From Corylus avellana (lineage: Eukaryota; Streptophyta; Magnoliopsida; Fagales; Betulaceae): a stretch of 64,000 nucleotides of DNA. The notes beneath the pieces are model-generated. The model made no database searches. It was not told the DNA's origin and worked only from the letters and a program-made list of their open reading frames with translations. The first letter of the stretch is position 1; the number at the start of each line of letters is the position of its first letter. Location: assembly GCF_901000735.1 (NCBI RefSeq), contig NC_081544.1, positions 19,421,358 to 19,485,357 on the forward strand. Reading direction: 5' to 3'. Positions 35,269-47,769 of the stretch are shown piece by piece. The translations under genes and the position numbers were made by a program.

Positions 35269-38200
35269 TAAAATACAGAAAAATAGTTGATTACCATTTA
35301 AGAAATGAATTCAACATTTGACAACACAAAATATCAATGTCTTGATACTTGGGAGCTTGTAAAATCTTCTGTTAAACTTCTCAAGTAATTCTATGGAAAC
35401 TACAAAAATAATTGACATCATATGACCCAAATTCTTTATAATTCTTTGTTTTTCAGATCAAATTACTACAAATAGTGATCAGAAGAAAAGATTGTCGCCA
35501 ACTTATAGCCAATTTCAAATTAGAATTGCATAAGATAGGGGATCAGTTGTAATATGAAATTTTTTAACTACAACTTTGCATGAGAAGATAGGCAATCCTT
35601 ATCGTGGCATTGAAGTGCAATAGTGTCAGAAATAAAACCTTACAACTAAATAACTAATTTAACCGCCATAACATAGGGAATTATAGTTGAAAACTGCAAT
35701 GCTTCCCATGTCATAAACTGCAGTATTTTAACATAAACTTTGTAACTATTACATTTCAGTGTATATACAAATATTAAGATATTTTGTTCTCACTAAACAT
35801 ATTGCTTTATGAAGTGGGTCGTCCAGTGCTTATGTGAAGTTTCTAAAACATTCATAATTACTTTATAAAGCAATAGTCCATCTGAAATCACAAATTTCAA
35901 CAACCTATTACCTGACTAAACAAACAACACAAACAAATAAATAGAAGCTCCCAATTGAAGAGATTAGGATAAAACTTTACGATGCATAATATATGGTTGG
36001 TTTTGCCATTTTCTTTTGATTCTTGCTGTTTGCTGTAGATTGAGCTGGCTCACTACCGGGAAAAAACAACATATATATATATATATATTGGGATGGCACG
36101 TGCAATGCACGTGCTTCATTCCCTATTCCCTATATTATGTATAACTATAATTGTTACCATTATAATTTTAATAATATACATATATTATCCTATAAATAGA
36201 TTTAATGTCTAGATTATTGAACAAGTATACATAAACTTTTATGAAAAGTAAGACTATAAAATTGAGTAAATATGATGTACCTAAAGAAAACAAAAGAGGT
36301 TTAATTTAGATATCACACATAAGTTGTTACTTCAAATCAAGGGTATTGAAAAATATATAACACACATTCATGTTCATGGTGTTTATCTCAACCAACCTAT
36401 AGTTACATAAAATAGTAATCCATCAAATGTTTCTTCATTATAATACACCATGGACCTTGAAAATGTATTAAGTTTAGAGTAAACCATGTTGCCATGATAG
36501 CAAAACTTTAAAAGCATGCATGTATGAATTATTACCATAATAACACATCTATTTTTATATTTTCTTTTCAACAGTAATAATAACCTGTCCATAAACACTA
36601 CCAAGAGTATGCACCATCAAAGCATGCAACTAACTCGATACAATCAAACTATTAGAGACTACAATTAGCACAAGCTTTCTACCATGATACAGTATTTACT
36701 TAGCTAAAATGAAACACTCAAGAATGACAACAAAGACAGATAACAACTCCAAACATGTGCCTGATTCACGGTATGGAATGATAATATAATCTGTAATGCA
36801 ATGTTTGATGCTGCAAGTTTCACTATACAAATATTTTGGTAATGAAAATATTATAAGGTCGAATTGGACATATTATAAGGTCATATTTTTTCAAAGCTAA
36901 GTATCATGTATACTCTATTGTTAAGAGGAGGAAATGATTGATATCTAAAGAAAAAAAAAATTAATGTCCTCAAAGTGGGCTAGCAGAAGGTTTGGCTATG
37001 TAGATATCAACATCACTGCACACAAATTAAGACCTCTTCATACTAAACATAGATTAACCAACTCAAAATTCCAGCAAGATGGATGCTACCACCATGGAGA
37101 TCATCTTGTTACTACCTCAAACTATATTTTATAGTTGAGGAGAATCCCACCCTCTAAATATTTTCTTATCGCACATCAACACAAAGAAAGGTGTACATGT
37201 ATGCACACCTGAAATTATTTTTGGTACTTGGTGTGAATCTCATTCTCCATTTTTTATTACAAAACACACACAGAAACACATTGAAGCACTACCTCGTGTA
37301 TTCTAAGTGAGAGATTGAATGAGTCAAGATTGATAAAATAACATTCTACATTGCAAACTTGATTCGGAAAGGTTGTAAACATGCTTTTTTTTTTTTCTCA
37401 CCAATGATGCAAATAGAAATAATCATTAAACTGAAACAAAAGAGAAAACAAATTGCCAAAACCAATAAGTGAACATGGCACTACACGAATTAACAAAATC
37501 AAATAGAATCCATGAGAGACACTTAGGGAATATTGTAACAAAGGCAAGAACAATCGCCTATTGCTAAAATTTCAGGATGGAGAGAGAAAGAGAGACACGA
37601 ACCAAGGTATATGAAGAAGATGAAGAAATGTTGTATGAAAGCATACACTGATATAGCATCTATATATACCTCAAAAACTCAATTATGTTCTCAGTGTAAA
37701 GAGAAGAGTTTAATGATGGAAAAGACCAAGGGTAGTAATTTAACTTTTGGACACACGCATAAGCATCACAATCCAACAATAAGGGCATGAGCTGCAACAC
37801 ATGGAAACTCAACAAAACTATAGGTTCAAAAGCATGTAAATAATATTAAAATTAAGAGTGACCTACTATCTGAATCACCTACTATTTGAAACCTGAATGA
37901 AATATTTTTGAAAAAATAATTCATTTCCATCAAGGTAAGTAATCAATCCACAATATGTAAAATATTAACCTATTAAAATCTCCCAAAACATAATAGCTAT
38001 GTAACACTGGGCTACAAAACCAGCAGTCTCTATAAAAAATACAAACCTTTAATTATGTCCTAAAGAGAGATTAATCAAAACAACTAAATTTCAACAATAC
38101 GACAAAGCAACTGGTAGCAAGCACAACTCAAATTGAAGGGCCAACACTTCTTAAGTCAATAAATGATAGGAGATTACTCAGAACAGTACAAGTTAAACAC

Positions 38201-38573
38201 GCACACCCTTAAGCTCTCCAGGCTTTAAAATCATACCAACTTTTGATGGGAATGAATTGTATGCAAGTTATATTGTGTAGAGAGTAAGGACAGAGAACGA
38301 GTAAATAATTAAATAAATAAATACCAGGAGGAAGTGAACATAAAATCAGCCTCTTCTTTTGATGAAGTTGTGGTTTCAGAGGAAATAATTCTTTTGTGCA
38401 TTTGATTAGTTATTACCATGTGTATCTTTCCTTTTAGTCAAATTACATCCGGTAGTAAAATGTTCCAAATAGTGAGGTTCTTTTTACACATTAGCGGTGA
38501 GTTTGAAGATGGTAATAACTAAAATGTTCCAAATGTGGCTTTTTTGCAGAAGAAGAGGCTACATCAAAAGCAG

Positions 38574-38625
38574 CTAAATTGGATATCCATCTACCCCACT
38601 AAATTGGATATCCCATCTACCCCAC
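38574..38625. repeat. 25-bp direct duplication
   Basis: The unit AAATTGGATATC(C)CATCTACCCCACT occurs twice back to back in the CACTA interior. It lies in an otherwise open stretch (38535-38717), which may be another captured exon piece. Confidence 0.7.
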
Positions 38626-39850
38626 TTGTTGGAGGTGTTGTGCTAGGATCATTGGGCATTGGATATCCTCCTCAATCTACTTTGGGATTAATTCATCCAA
38701 TGTATGTTTTCTATTAGATTTTTCTCCCAAGATTTTTATGCTACACATTTATGCTGCATTTGGTCTCTAGTGAAGTAGATCCCGCATTCTCAAAATTTTC
38801 ACTTTTCATAGTGGTTTGTAGAAAAAAAGCAAAAACCAGTGTTCTATGCTCTGCAAGATAAGTGATTAATGCATACATGATTAGCTCACATTTTGATTTT
38901 TTCTTTTCTTTGGGGGCTTTGGTTACAGTTACAGTTTCTAAAGTCTCCTACGAAAAATAAAAAGAGGAGGAGGTCACCTACTGCAGTTACAGCTCAGGTT
39001 TTAACCATCAAAGGGGTATAGAAGAAACAAAACAGAAACCTTTGATTAAACACCCAGTACCCCAAAAAATGACGAAAGAAAAAAGTTCATATACAGATAG
39101 AGATACGGAGGAAACAGGGGAAATGGCAGATTAGGTTCAAAGTCTCGTACTATGTAACAAAGACAACCTCCATACTTTTTTTTATGAGATATGACAAAAA
39201 TAAAATAAATATTAGCAACATGAATATACAAACAAACACAAACTCCCAAGCACAAATATCCTCTGAGACAAAGAAGAAACTTTTTTCTATTCTCTTAATT
39301 AAAAGAAGAAAATCTTCCACATGATTGATTCCCTTTCTCTGTATAAGGATAATCTCTCTGAACAAGTTAAGTATTACTAAAAACACACAATCTTATATCC
39401 TAATTGGAACCAAATCCACATTCTATTCATAAAAACATGCATATTCTCGGGAACCAAAGAATTACGCTAAACTGAACAAAAAAGCAAAACAAGACAAAGA
39501 CTAAAGTAAAATCCTACTAAAACCCAATTAAGGAAATTGAAAGAAATGCCACAAGCAAAGCAAACCCTTGAATCCCAAATGCCAAACCAACATCGGCCCC
39601 ACAAAACTTGAACCCAAATCCCATAAGTTGAGAGGTTCACAATCCAAACATATTCCAAAAAAGGCTAAAATTACAAGCAGCACACAACACAACTTTGAAC
39701 CACGAACAAAAAACGCTTACTTCTTTTGGTGGCTACCGGACACGATGGGAGACGAGAGACAGACATGACGGCTTGCCGCTTGCAATGAGAAAAGAGAGAG
39801 AGAGAGTCCACAGACGGCCGCTGGAGGCGAGAGAAAGAGAGGAAGCCCGC

Positions 39851-40031
39851 TGAGATGCGTCAAGGATGAGAGAGAGAGAGATGGGCGTGACCTTAGGTAA
39901 AAAGATCAGCGAGCTATAGCGAGGGAAACACAATTTTCGTGCGAAATATCTAGCGCGAAATATAATTAATGGATCCCAGCAAAAATTTTCCCTAAAACGG
40001 GGTCGTTCTACCACTTTCCTCAATAACATGA
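39851..40031. repeat. Direct repeat copy 1 flanking neprosin fragment
   Basis: This roughly 180-bp unit, from GATGCGTCAAGGATGAGAG through GGGGTCGTTCTACCAC, recurs at 40682-40876 in the same orientation with few differences. The two copies bracket the captured neprosin exons. Confidence 0.9.
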
Positions 40032-40077
40032 AGTAAATTTCAGATTTTGTTCATTTTGTATGTATGTATTCTTATAG

Positions 40078-40550
40078 CCTACACCGGAGCATCCCAAGAA
40101 GGGTATGGGGCAAAGGCAACCATAAACGTGTGGGAGCCGTCGATCCAAGTGGTCAACAAGTTCAGTCTCTTCCAGATTTGGATTCTTTCGGGATCATTTG
40201 ACGGCTCGGATCTCAACAGCATAGAAGCTGGATGGCAGGTACTTCTTCCATTTCCTATCCTGCCACACACACAATCCAACACTATTTTTAACTTTTTCTC
40301 AATAATATTTAATTACTTTGAGAAAAAGGAAAATACATAAAATATTTTTATTTTTGTCTAATCTATTATGGAAATTCTTTTATATATATATATATATATT
40401 ATAATTTTTTTTTTTTAGAAAATAAAGATTAATATTTAATAGTGAAGAAGGTGATTAGTATAAAATTTTCTGAATTTTGATTATTATACTAGTCAGGTCA
40501 GTCCAGAGCTTTATGGTGACAGCAGGCCCAAATTGTTCACTTACTGGACG
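40078..40550 (+). pseudogene. Neprosin (DUF239) gene fragment captured in CACTA
   Basis: Two consecutive exons are recognisable. Exon A (40078-40238) encodes YGAKATINVWEPSIQVVNKF, FSLFQIWILSGSF and LNSIEAGWQ. Exon B (40497-40550) encodes VSPELYGDSRPKLFTYWT. These are adjacent segments of plant neprosin-domain proteins, a family that includes the pitcher-plant prolyl endopeptidase. The splice sites (TTATAG, GCAG|GTACTT, AGTCAG, GACG|GTTAG) and the intron are retained, so capture was at DNA level rather than through RNA. Start, catalytic remainder and stop are missing. The fragment lies between direct repeats at 39851-40031 and 40682-40876. Confidence 0.85.
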
Positions 40551-40681
40551 GTTAGAATTTTCGATCTTTCCCTTTAATATTTTAATAAATTGCTTTTATT
40601 TTATTTATTTTTAACTTTTATAAACATTATCATAAAATAGAAAATAGAAAATAGAAAACAAATTAATGGAATTATTTATTG

Positions 40682-40876
40682 GAGATACGTCAAGGATGAG
40701 AGAGAGAGAGAGATGGGCGTGACCTTAGGTAAAAAGATCAGCAAGCTATAGCGAGGGAAACACAATTTTCGTATGAAATATCTAGCACGAAATATAATTA
40801 ATGGATCCCGGAAAAAGTTTTCCCTATAACGGGGTCGTTCTACCACTTTCCTCAATATATATATATATCATGAAAA
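40682..40876. repeat. Direct repeat copy 2 flanking neprosin fragment
   Basis: Second copy of the unit at 39851-40031, differing by scattered substitutions (mainly C/T and G/A) and a (TA)n insertion near its right end. Confidence 0.9.
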
Positions 40877-41114
40877 GATTGTAATCTATGGCGGGGTCTT
40901 CGTAATTTTCTTCTAGATTCACCTTGACTTGAAAAGTTTGGTTTAGTCTTCTCTTGTATTTGTGAGAGATTAATTATAGTCCCTTTTTCCTATAATGAAG
41001 AAAATTGATTTTTTTTTTAATGAATATTGACAAATTAAAACAATCTATTTAATTGTTAATTAATTAACCGTATTAATAAATGAAATATATATACATTTGA
41101 AAACATCTTGAAGC

Positions 41115-41119
<5 letters not shown>

Positions 41120-41153
<34 letters not shown>
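41120..41153. repeat. (TG)n microsatellite
   Basis: About 14 TG units following a TA run inside the CACTA element. Confidence 0.9.
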
Positions 41154-41156
<3 letters not shown>

Positions 41157-41278
41157 ATAAATTAAGGTCACTTCATATATAAAGAAATTAAGAATCAAAA
41201 TATAATACATTAGAAGCAATGTTTTGATGGTCATGATTGAAAAAATAATTATGATATGATGTATCATAATTAAATAGT

Positions 41279-41575
41279 GTCAAATTGGATCGATCATTTG
41301 ATTGTATGACGATCAATCACACTAATATTGCACTTGGATCGATCGATTGAGATTATCACGATCAATCGGACTAATGATCGATCGGTTAATCTTATCATGA
41401 TCGATCAGACGAATACACTAAGAGCAATCAGATGTTCAATCGAACAATCAATTTTGTCAAATTGGATCAATCATTTGATTGTATCACGATCAATCACACT
41501 AATATTGCACTTGGATCGATTGATTGAGATTATTAAGATCAATAGGACTAATGATCGATCGGTTGATCATTAGCG
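41279..41575. repeat. 178-bp tandem duplication rich in GATCGATC
   Basis: The segment beginning GTCAAATTGGATCGATCA at 41279 recurs at 41457 with about 90% identity. Each unit has several CGATCAATC/GATCGATCG palindromic motifs. It ends where the right CACTA subterminal array begins. Confidence 0.85.
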
Positions 41576-41956
41576 GCAACATTTAAAAGTCGCTGTTGTT
41601 AGGCACTCAATAGCGGCAAGTATATGTCGCCACTAATAGGCCTATTTTTTTTTTTTTTTTTTTTTAATCAGGACCATTAGCGGCAACTCTTAAAGTTGCT
41701 GCTATTAACCCCTCAATAGCGGCAACTTTTTCAAGTTCCCGCTATTAGGCAAAAGTTGCCACTATTAGGCACTTAATAATGGCGACGTTATGTTGCCACT
41801 AATAAGGCCTATTTTTTATTTTGTTTTTTCGTCAGGACCATTAGTGGCAATTTTTAAAGTTGCCGCTATTGATGCCTCAATAGTGGCAACTTTATAACGT
41901 CGCCACTGTTAACTTAATAGCGGCAACTTTATGTCGTCGCTAATAGGCCTTTTTTT

Positions 41957-41987
<31 letters not shown>

Positions 41988-42450
41988 TTGTCAGGACCAT
42001 TAGCGGCAACTACTAAAGTTGCCGCTATTAGGCACTTAATAGCGGCAACTTTATGTCGCCACTAATAAGTCCTATTTTTTTATTTGTTTTTTCATTAGGA
42101 TCATTAGCGGCAACTTTAAATGTTGCCGCTATTGACCTCTTAATAGCGGCAACTTTAAAAAGTTGCCATTGTTGCGCTCATAGTAGTGGCAATAGTTTGT
42201 TGCCGCTGATTGTGTTTAAATAGCGGCAACGTGTGTCGCCGCTATTGAGTGCCTAATAGCGGCAACCATCTGATGTCGCCGCTGATGAGTAGTAAATAGC
42301 GACAATAATGGTCGCCGCTATTGGTGTTGCTGCTAAATATCAACTATTTTAGGATTTAGCGTTTGCTATTAGCGGCGACTTTATAGTCGCCGCTAATGAC
42401 CCCTCATTAGCGGCAACATTTGGGTCGCCGCTAATAATTTGGTTGCTAAT
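41570..42450. repeat. CACTA right subterminal repeat array
   Basis: More than 20 AGCGGCAAC/GTTGCCGCT motifs occur, many as hairpin pairs (for example TTAGCGGCAAC followed by GTTGCCGCTATT). Three longer sub-units of about 180 bp each start with AGGACCATTAGCGGCAAC-like sequence near 41670, 41835 and 41994, separated by T or A tracts. Confidence 0.88.
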
Positions 42451-42835
42451 GACCAAATTTCTTGTAGTGATATCTAAACATATTCACACCTATTGAACTT
42501 TTTGCATTGCTTTTTTTGTAGGTGATCTATCTCATTGCTTATTAATTACTATTTTTCCATAGAAACTACCACAAACTATCATTTTCTTTTTTCTTAAAAA
42601 AGAAGATATTCATTTTTCATCTAGATTGAATTCTTATATACCTGAAATGTTAAACTCAAAGACATTAATTGTACATTTTTTGAAATTAGTATAAGACATA
42701 AATAATAAGGTATTGTTTATAGCTCACAAATGGACAAAGCTTTGTTTTCATGTACCACTTTCATCTCATCATCATGTATATTGCCAATGTTTTCCTCTAT
42801 CATTCCTATCATGTATTCTAATAAGTTTATGAAGG

Positions 42836-43100
42836 ACCACAATCTTGCAAAGTCCAGAGAGTCCTTGTCAGCAAGGATCCTATAAGTGAAGTATTTTCCA
42901 ATTGGGTCGATTTTGGATGCTTCTTTGGGTCAACGGCCACTGTATGTTTGGAAAAGCATTTGGGCTGCTCAAGATATCCTAAAGGAGGGGCTTGTCTAGT
43001 GTGTTGGGAAAGGGAGGCAAACTAAAATTTGGAAGGGCTAGTGGCTCCCTTTGCACAAGCACATTGTGTCCACTCTCCAAGGCAATGGGTGCATGAAGAC
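42836..43100 (+). mobile_element. LINE reverse-transcriptase-region fragment
   Basis: The plus strand reads DASLGQRPLYVWKSIWAAQD then ILKEGLV, a stop, and KGRQTKIWKG, matching the linker between RT and zf-RVT in plant LINEs. It has two in-frame stops and is a short dead fragment. Confidence 0.75.
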
Positions 43101-45174
43101 ACTTATGTGGCAAATATTATTAAGCTATTTATAATGAAATAGAATATTATGAGTTAGTATGGTTAAGTATTATAATATGGTCATTTTATATTGTGGGTCT
43201 TTAAGCAAAACCGCCCAAAAGAAAAGAGTATTAAGTTACTCATGTTTGGCCCAAATATGAATTTCTATGTTGTGGCCCATTTCTTCCTTAATTCACTTAA
43301 GTGAGGTTGTGAGAAGGCCATTATTGGGATTTCTGCACATCCCCTTCATCCTCACTTGGCTCACATGAAGTGCTTCTCTTCTAGCACATTTTGGTCTCTT
43401 CCAACTTAAGAAAAGAAAATAAAAGAATAAAGGGCTAAGCCCTTTGGCGGTTCTTACACATGCTGCACACCCCCTTTCTTCTCCCCCTTTGTCTCACTAT
43501 TTCTTCTCCTCACACACACACACACACGGCCTTGAGAGAGAGAGCTTTGAAGATTGAGAGAGAGATCACGGAAGAGAGAGAAAGAACAGGTTTGAGTGAG
43601 AAAGAGAGCTGCTGGCCTTGAGAAGAAGAAGAAGAAATCTTGGAGGCGATTCCAGTCATGGAAGCTTGAATGGTAAAGGCTAAAGCTTTTTTTTGTGATT
43701 TCATCTTACCCATTAATTATAGAAAACGAAAATTACATGAATCATTAGGGATTTCTTTAGGTCCAAAATTAGGATTCTTGAAAGGGATTTTGGGAATTTT
43801 GTTATGTTGTTGAAATCTCTAGTTTCTCTTTAAGGTTTTGTTCTATCCATTGGATATCAAGCTTGAAATTATAATAATTTGGGAAATTTTTGATTAGGTC
43901 CGAATTTTAGGAAATTTTAGTAGGAAGCCTAATTCCTAAAATTAATGTGGGGCTTTTATGTGTAGTTGATTACTATATATGATTCCAAGCTCTTGATTGT
44001 TAAATTAATGGGTTGAAACTCCAATTTTACCTATTGGTAGAGTATGAACATAAACCCTAATTTTATATGGTTTGAATTAATTTGGGGCTTTAGGTCTGTG
44101 AACACTAGGAATGCTATTTGAATGGGTTAATTACATTTAAAGTGTTAATTAATCCTAAGTTTCCATGGGTTCTATGGAAATTGATACATATGGGTCTAGG
44201 TTCTAATATGTCATATTAGAAATCATAGTGATTATTGTAAGTGTTTATAAGTATTATAAATTGTGATAAACGACAATGAGAATGGATATATAAATGTTAC
44301 GGAGATAATGTAGTAAATAAGTATTTAATGTGATAAGTAGTAAGTAGATAAGTAGACGAGTATAATTGTTTAACAAAGATAATAAGTTTTAATGGTAAAC
44401 ATGTTGATAAACATAAAAGTATGATAGAGTTATAGAATGGTACAAGTAGCGGCAAGCAAAATAAGAACGGTCCTTGTTTTGTAGATGACACAAGTAGGGG
44501 CAAGCAAAATAAGGATTGACCTCACTCTGTAAATGGCACAATAGGGGCAAGCATAGTAAGGACAAGTACAAATGGTACACAGAGAAACAAGAATGACAAT
44601 GATGAGCATGAGCATGCATATCATATGAGTTATATGATGATGATGATTTATGATGTTTTCAAATGATGGTTCTTTTGGAAAACTAGTAAGTTTCCATACT
44701 GCTGAGCGTCTCTATTTTATGAAGACGGCGGGCTCATAATTCTGCCTGTATCACAGGTGGTGGTGATTCCCGTGGTGCAGACGATGTTGTGGATGTAGGT
44801 ACAAAAATTGTAGGTGAGGATCCTGTGGCCAGGCCATGTATTTGGGCTACGATGTTTGAGGCCTAAAGGCATCATATGTTTATTTTGTTGGGCTAGTTGT
44901 TGGTCCCCTTTTGTATAAGCATTCATGTATATGTTTAGACATTGGTATTTTGTATATGGCTCGTGTCACATGTGACACTTTTGTATAGCCATTCTTTTGT
45001 ATGTAAAGCATTATTCACATAGATGTATTGTCAACTCTAATGTGTTATGTTATTTATATTCCAGTGCAAATATATGAACTCTGATGAATCATTGATGATG
45101 CATGTAACTCTGGGAGACTTTATGATATTATTAATCAGGTTAATGCATGGGTTAATGGCATACTGCGGTATCGC
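43101..45174 (+). repeat. Probable LTR-retrotransposon LTR, borders unclear
   Basis: About 2 kb without genes, with a purine-rich leader-like stretch near 43530-43640 and G/T-rich sequence near 44700-45020 (GTGTCACATGTGACA) resembling gypsy-type LTR ends. It may continue past the hAT element, after 47762, where GGATACCACTGTGACAATCC follows. No PBS or coding region was found. Confidence 0.4.
44438..44565. repeat. Three-copy tandem repeat, about 49 bp
   Basis: Units share ACAAGTAGGGGCAAGCAAAA and TAAGGA; the third is partial. They lie within the LTR-like stretch. Confidence 0.75.
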
Positions 45175-45182
45175 CATACCAC

Positions 45183-45480
45183 TAAGGCTGTTAAGTGAGC
45201 GAAGCGTCTCGCAAGCAAGTTCGAGCTTGGCTCGCATAAGCTCGGCTCATGCTCGACTCGAATATTAAATGAAGCGTTTCATGAACACAAATCCTAACTC
45301 GAATATTAAACGAAGCAAGCTCAGCTCGACTTGGCTAAGATCGTATAAGGCTCGCCTCGCTTATTAGGCTCGGCTCATATATTTTTTATTAAGTAACAAA
45401 TAATAATATATAGTCAACATTACTCATTTACTCAATAATAACAAATATATTATATACCTTTGTTTTTTTGTTATTTATGC

Positions 45481-45531
<51 letters not shown>

Positions 45532-47761
45532 GTATACATTAATATAAAAACATATAAGAAATATATATAATAAGAAATATATGATATTATCATTAATCAT
45601 TTTATCATATGATATAATCATATAGTACAACCATATAAGTTATTGTGTCATTTAATACAAATATTATAATTAGATAGTTTATACTTTGGAAATTTGAATA
45701 GTATATGGTATATCACATAATCATTAATCATTATATAATCATATGGTACATTTGTATAAGTTATTGCGTTATTTAATCAATACATTATAATTATATACTT
45801 TATTCTTATAAAACATATATGATGTATCACATGATCTTAGATCTAAGATAATATTAATATTAATTGTGAGATAATATGATCATAAAATTTAAGTATAAGT
45901 GTATGACCATTAGATCATTATGAATTTCTTACTTAGACTTTGAGTATTACTATTAGATTAAATGATTAATAATTAACTAATGTGTTTCTTATAATTTATA
46001 CATTATAATCACAATTTACAGTAAGTAAAAACTTAACAATTTGAATTTAAATCATATATCATGAATCGTGATAATGAGAACATATAATATAAGTATATAA
46101 ATGTTTACATATAAGATACAATATATTAATACTGACATTATATATTTGACCCGTGTTAAGCATTAACATTTTAACATATTAACTAAATAATACTATATGT
46201 AATATGATAATAGTGATTAGTGTGCGTGAGTGTGTGACATAAAGCGTTTTACGTTGTGATTTAAAAAATACTTAATCTAAAATAAGAAGAAAAAAAATGC
46301 GATTGAAAAAAACACAATTTTTAAAATCGTAATTATTGAAATTGAAATAACAAACTAACCCTAAATAATACTACATAACACAATTTTTATTCCTAATTCC
46401 TAAATTTTGAATTTTTTATTAAATTTAATCGTAGCCATCCAATTTAATTGAATTTAATCTTAGCCGTTGAATTTGATCTATGGTATGCAAGTGTAAACCA
46501 ATTTGAAAGAATTATATGGTGCTCCACATGACATAATAAGCTCATTAATCTAACGTTCTAAATTAAATAAAAAAGTGAAGATCCTAATAAACGGTCTAGA
46601 TCATCTACTATGCTTGCATAGAACCAGTCTCACTATCAGACGCACACAGAGGATTAATTCTAGGTGAATATATTCTATGATTAATTCCGTAATGCGTGCG
46701 CTTTGTCGGTTAATTCTCGCCGTCCAAAATGTTTTGATGATTTAATAGCCGTTGGATGATATTAATCGATGACAACTATCAAGCATTTACAAAGAAGTAT
46801 GTATATAGTATAACAGAGACACCGTAAGCTTGTCTTGTTTGATCTGACAAATAATATTAAATATTGGAAACGTATATATAATCCATTGATCATATTGAAC
46901 AAGCATATCGATCTAAGCAATGACAGGCACATTGGATAAGTTTTTGGTAAAAGGAATCAAATTGTTAATATTTAAAATTTAATTATTTTTCCAAATCCAA
47001 CGGTTGCAAATTAGAGAACCCAAATTTAACCTAAATCTATCATCTCTGATCTCTCCATTCTCTCGACTCTCCTCACACAGTCTCCACCATCCTCCTCGCC
47101 TCCTATCTCTGTTGCCGCTCCTACCACTCCCCCAGTGTCCCCCAACAGCAACCACCACCACCACCGCAGCAACCACACCCCTCGACGCCTGGCTGAAGCT
47201 GAACGGCTCGTGCCCGGTTTCCAGGAACTTGCCGCTGCCAACCCCGCTGTCCACGCCGCTCTCGGAGGTCGTTTCACTCTCGCAGTACGCCGTGGATCGG
47301 AGGCGGAGGAGGTGATAAGATTTGTGGGTTTTTCTTTTCTTTTTGGGTTTTTTTTTTTCTCCGTTTCTTCTTCTTGGGTGGTGGGTGGTTTGGGGTTTTG
47401 CCGTTTGATGTGTTTGTTTGGTTGCCCAGAAAAATGTGTAAATATTTTTGGATAGATAGGTATTGGGGTTTCTGTTTTTTACTGAATTATGGTTTGTGTT
47501 TGATGAAATTAGAGCAGAAAAAGTATCTTCGTCTTATTAAACAGATGGGTGTTGGTCTTTCACATAATATTGAATTCTTGGATTGAATCATTTTTGCCAA
47601 ATGCATGTACATATACATCCCAAAATTAATCGAGCTTGAGCTCGAGCTCGACTGGAACCCTGTTCGAGCTCAAGCTCTAGCTCGAGCTCCTGGCCTCAAA
47701 GTAAACGAGCCGAGCCCGGACAAGCCAAGCTCGCCCAAGCTCGGCTCGTTTACACCCCTCG
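45183..47761. mobile_element. hAT-like element carrying a RING gene fragment
   Basis: It starts TAAGGCTGTTAAGTGAGC and ends GCTCGTTTACACCCCTC. These termini match, in reverse order, the ends of the element at 23446-24512. The flanks CATACCAC (45175-45182) and GATACCAC (47762-47769) agree at 7 of 8 bases, fitting a hAT duplication. GAGCTCG-rich arrays fill both ends (45190-45375 and 47628-47755). The interior is AT-rich (45380-46960) with a (TA)n run near 45490-45525, then a GC-richer captured segment (46985-47460). No transposase is visible. Confidence 0.72.
47181..47315 (+). pseudogene. RING-H2 (ATL-type) E3 ligase 3' fragment
   Basis: The frame encodes DAWLKLNGSCPVSR, then PTPLSTPLSEVVSLSQYAVD and a run of arginines before TGA at 47313-47315. 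This matches the end of a RING-H2 finger (W-x-x-x-x-x-S-C-P-x-C-R) plus the C-terminal tail of plant ATL-like ligases. The last metal ligand cysteine is serine here (CPVSR). The sequence upstream is proline- and histidine-rich and does not encode the rest of the RING, so the junction is chimeric. A fragment inside a hAT element; expression is unknown. Confidence 0.65.
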
Positions 47762-47769
47762 GATACCAC

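Larger units (their letters stand above)
33598..42469. mobile_element. Non-autonomous CACTA (En/Spm) transposon, 8.9 kb
   Basis: It begins CACTATAAAAATTATG and ends CCAAATTTCTTGTAGTG, with a 3-bp duplication ATA on both sides (33595-33597 and 42470-42472). Both ends have dense subterminal repeats of AGCGGCAAC/GTTGCCGCT in both orientations (33620-34130 and 41570-42450). I found no En/Spm transposase, so it depends on a helper. The interior holds unrelated sequence, including exon-like pieces (35169-35268 and neprosin exons at 40078-40550), direct repeats and microsatellites. This is the pattern of a gene-capturing CACTA element. Confidence 0.9.

Noticed and set aside
36050..36066. CACTACCGGGAAAAA, similar to a CACTA terminus, inside the CACTA element
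   Set aside because: No matching inverted end or target duplication was found, so a nested second CACTA element is not supported.
34142..36105. Duplicated TATA-run plus TTGGGATGGCACGTGCAAT at 34142 and 36070
   Set aside because: It could mark a nested element about 1.9 kb long, but no terminal structure or target duplication could be established.
39733..40029. 98-codon minus-strand ORF with serine- and leucine-rich protein
   Set aside because: Most of it lies in the direct repeat and GA-rich sequence; no homology is recognised.
41570..42450. Regular short repeats that resemble a CRISPR array
   Set aside because: The motifs occur in both orientations, vary in spacing and lie at the end of a CACTA element with matching termini. 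This is plant nuclear DNA.
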